NCBI GenBank assembly: GCA_964515755.1
Contig: CAZEVK010000004.1
Span: 4,904-68,903, forward strand
Direction: 5' to 3'
From: JAGVLN01 sp964515755
GTDB taxonomy: Bacteria; Pseudomonadota; Alphaproteobacteria; Rickettsiales; JABSSG01
Length of the DNA stretch: 64,000 nucleotides
Shown: piece by piece, positions 62,535 through 64,000 of the stretch
Layout: each line of letters begins with the position of its first letter
How positions within the stretch are numbered: position 1 is the first letter of the stretch
Translations under genes and position numbers: made by a program
The notes under the pieces: generated by a model
What the model was told of the DNA's origin: nothing
Databases searched by the model: none
Seen by the model: only the letters and a program-made list of their open reading frames with translations

Positions 62535-63413
62535 TCAATTATTGCAAACAGCAATATTTTTTTCACCTTTATATGTTATGGCTGGATTAATACTGACTTT
62601 CAGATCTCCTTTTTCAACATATATAGGAATCCTTTCAGCTTCTCCAACTAAATCTTTCTCTATCCCGGGAGCTTTGAATTCCCTATCATTTAAGTAAGCT
62701 ATTATTTTTACATTATTACCGAAATAATTAAAAGGAGCTTCATTTGCTATCATCCTTCCGATTCTAGGAAAATGGAAAGCATTAGTAACAATAGCAATTG
62801 TCTGATTACTTAAATCAATATACTTTTGAATACTAATAAAATGCCCTTTAGAATTTAACTGATCTTGCGGCAAGTCAAGTATTATAAATTTATCATTAGG
62901 GTAATCTGTTATAAGGCCGTTTTTAAGCGCCTTCTTAAAATCTTCATTATGCTTAGGTCTCCCATTATATATTATATCAGGACCGTGATTTCTAAAATCT
63001 TCTATAGTAACAGAACTCTCAGACTTTCCTAATTTAAGCGCTGCTATTTTTCTAGCTACGCTAATACCAAGTCTCATTCTATTATAATCATCATCTTTAT
63101 CAATAACATCCGGATGATCAATAGAATTTTTAAGATAAGATCCTCTTCCAGATAACACTAATATATAATTTATATCGCGACTAATTGGTGGGTTATGGGT
63201 AGATGCAATTTCTATTATTTCTTTTAGAAATTCTTCTTTAAGTAATGATGCAGATAATCCTTGTGTTGGCAATTTTTGAATTTTTTTTATAACTTGATTT
63301 AACCTATAGTGGCAGTCAACTGCAACAGAATTATATGTTACTACACTAAAAAAGATAATTAATAATGTTATAAGTATTTTATTACAAGAAGAAAAACTAA
63401 ATACTTGCTTCAT
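62535..63413 (-). CDS. YdcF/ElyC-like (DUF218) exported protein
   Basis: A 292-residue protein with an N-terminal signal or anchor (about 12-32). The rest resembles DUF218 proteins: YILVLSGRGSYL, then RMRLGISVARKIAAL, and TIAIVTNAFHFPRIGRM, which matches the family's S-x-x-H-x-x-R segment. Some YdcF/SanA/ElyC proteins act in envelope polysaccharide handling. It lies downstream of the 16S gene on the same strand. Confidence 0.65.
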   Translation of the reverse strand: MKQVFSFSSCNKILITLLIIFFSVVTYNSVAVDCHYRLNQVIKKIQKLPTQGLSASLLKEEFLKEIIEIASTHNPPISRDINYILVLSGRGSYLKNSIDHPDVIDKDDDYNRMRLGISVARKIAALKLGKSESSVTIEDFRNHGPDIIYNGRPKHNEDFKKALKNGLITDYPNDKFIILDLPQDQLNSKGHFISIQKYIDLSNQTIAIVTNAFHFPRIGRMIANEAPFNYFGNNVKIIAYLNDREFKAPGIEKDLVGEAERIPIYVEKGDLKVSINPAITYKGEKNIAVCNN

Positions 63414-63499
63414 AAAGTTTATTATAGAGTATGGTAGCTTATAAAATGTAAATTAAAGTAATGGTACAAAAGTAGTGACGCGTCAATGTTTTCTGACTG

Positions 63500-63525
63500 G
63501 AAAATAAATTTTAAAATTTATTTTC
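63500..63525. repeat. 26-bp perfect palindrome after the 16S gene
   Basis: GAAAATAAATTTT and its exact reverse complement AAAATTTATTTTC are joined without a spacer at 63500-63525, 12 bases past the 16S 3' end on the minus strand. It could fold into a long AT hairpin in the pre-rRNA and serve in processing or termination. Confidence 0.75.
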
Positions 63526-63536
63526 ATTTGTCTTTG

Positions 63537-64000
<464 letters not shown>

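Overview
The window is AT-rich chromosomal DNA from an alphaproteobacterium that looks like a member of Rickettsiales. The strongest pointers are a Tlc-type ATP/ADP translocase (34690-36204), a 16S rRNA gene with no 23S, tRNA-Ile or tRNA-Ala behind it (63537-64000), and the alphaproteobacterial order leuS-lptE-holA. Several genes are uncommon in strongly reduced Rickettsia: two phasin-like proteins, a photolyase, a CqsS-like sensor kinase and a nicotinamide phosphoribosyltransferase. This favours a gene-richer lineage such as a Midichloriaceae-like host-associated bacterium. Family-level placement is inference; the 16S fragment would settle it.

Layout. 1-3.2 kb (+): 3' end of aconitase, a tiny DUF5993-like protein with DsbB, dapA-smpB, and a CarD regulator. 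3.2-12.3 kb (-): a frameshifted esterase, ubiG, a DUF2125-like protein, icd, a CqsS-like hybrid kinase overlapped by an S-adenosylhomocysteinase-like gene, and a photolyase. 12.5-18.4 kb (-): a hypothetical gene with an internal duplication, tRNA-Arg(CCT), holA, lptE, leuS and a DUF3576 protein. 18.5-25.9 kb: phasin (+), then on the minus strand SCO1, a 1280-residue protein of unknown family, a CckA-like free receiver, an orphan ABC ATPase and grxD with a nonsense-interrupted bolA. 26-30.5 kb (+): nadD-rsfS-rlmH, dnaK and dnaJ. 30.5-36.2 kb (-): an RND pump with its adaptor, and tlc. 36.6-39.9 kb (+): lysC, an NMO-like enzyme and an M23 lipoprotein. 39.9-54.6 kb, mixed strands: dgt, an A-type Fe-S carrier, a DsbD/ScsB-like reductase, yqgE-trmD-rplS, a HAD phosphatase, an MFS transporter, a broken comEC containing an assembly gap, NAMPT, nth and holB-metG-tatD. 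54.6-64 kb: an FKBP-like protein, small exported proteins, an amidase, an RDD pair, mutM, an ELM1-like protein, a phasin-like protein coupled to an antibiotic-kinase homologue, a YdcF-like protein and the 16S 3' end.

How the genes fit together. lysC, dapA, an amidase and an M23 peptidase point to retained diaminopimelate and peptidoglycan metabolism, and LptE to an LPS-bearing outer membrane. DsbB, the DsbD/ScsB-like protein and SCO1 point to active periplasmic thiol and copper chemistry, probably supporting the cysteine-rich exported protein at 57.6-58.6 kb. Tlc and NAMPT imply import of host ATP and use of nicotinamide. Phasins suggest polyhydroxybutyrate granules, although no synthase gene is present here.

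Three genes (esterase, bolA, comEC) are disrupted while their relatives and partners look intact, which suggests ongoing gene decay or local base-call errors. The best candidates for something undescribed are the CqsS-like kinase/SAHH-like pair, the 1280-residue protein and the phasin-like/antibiotic-kinase pair.
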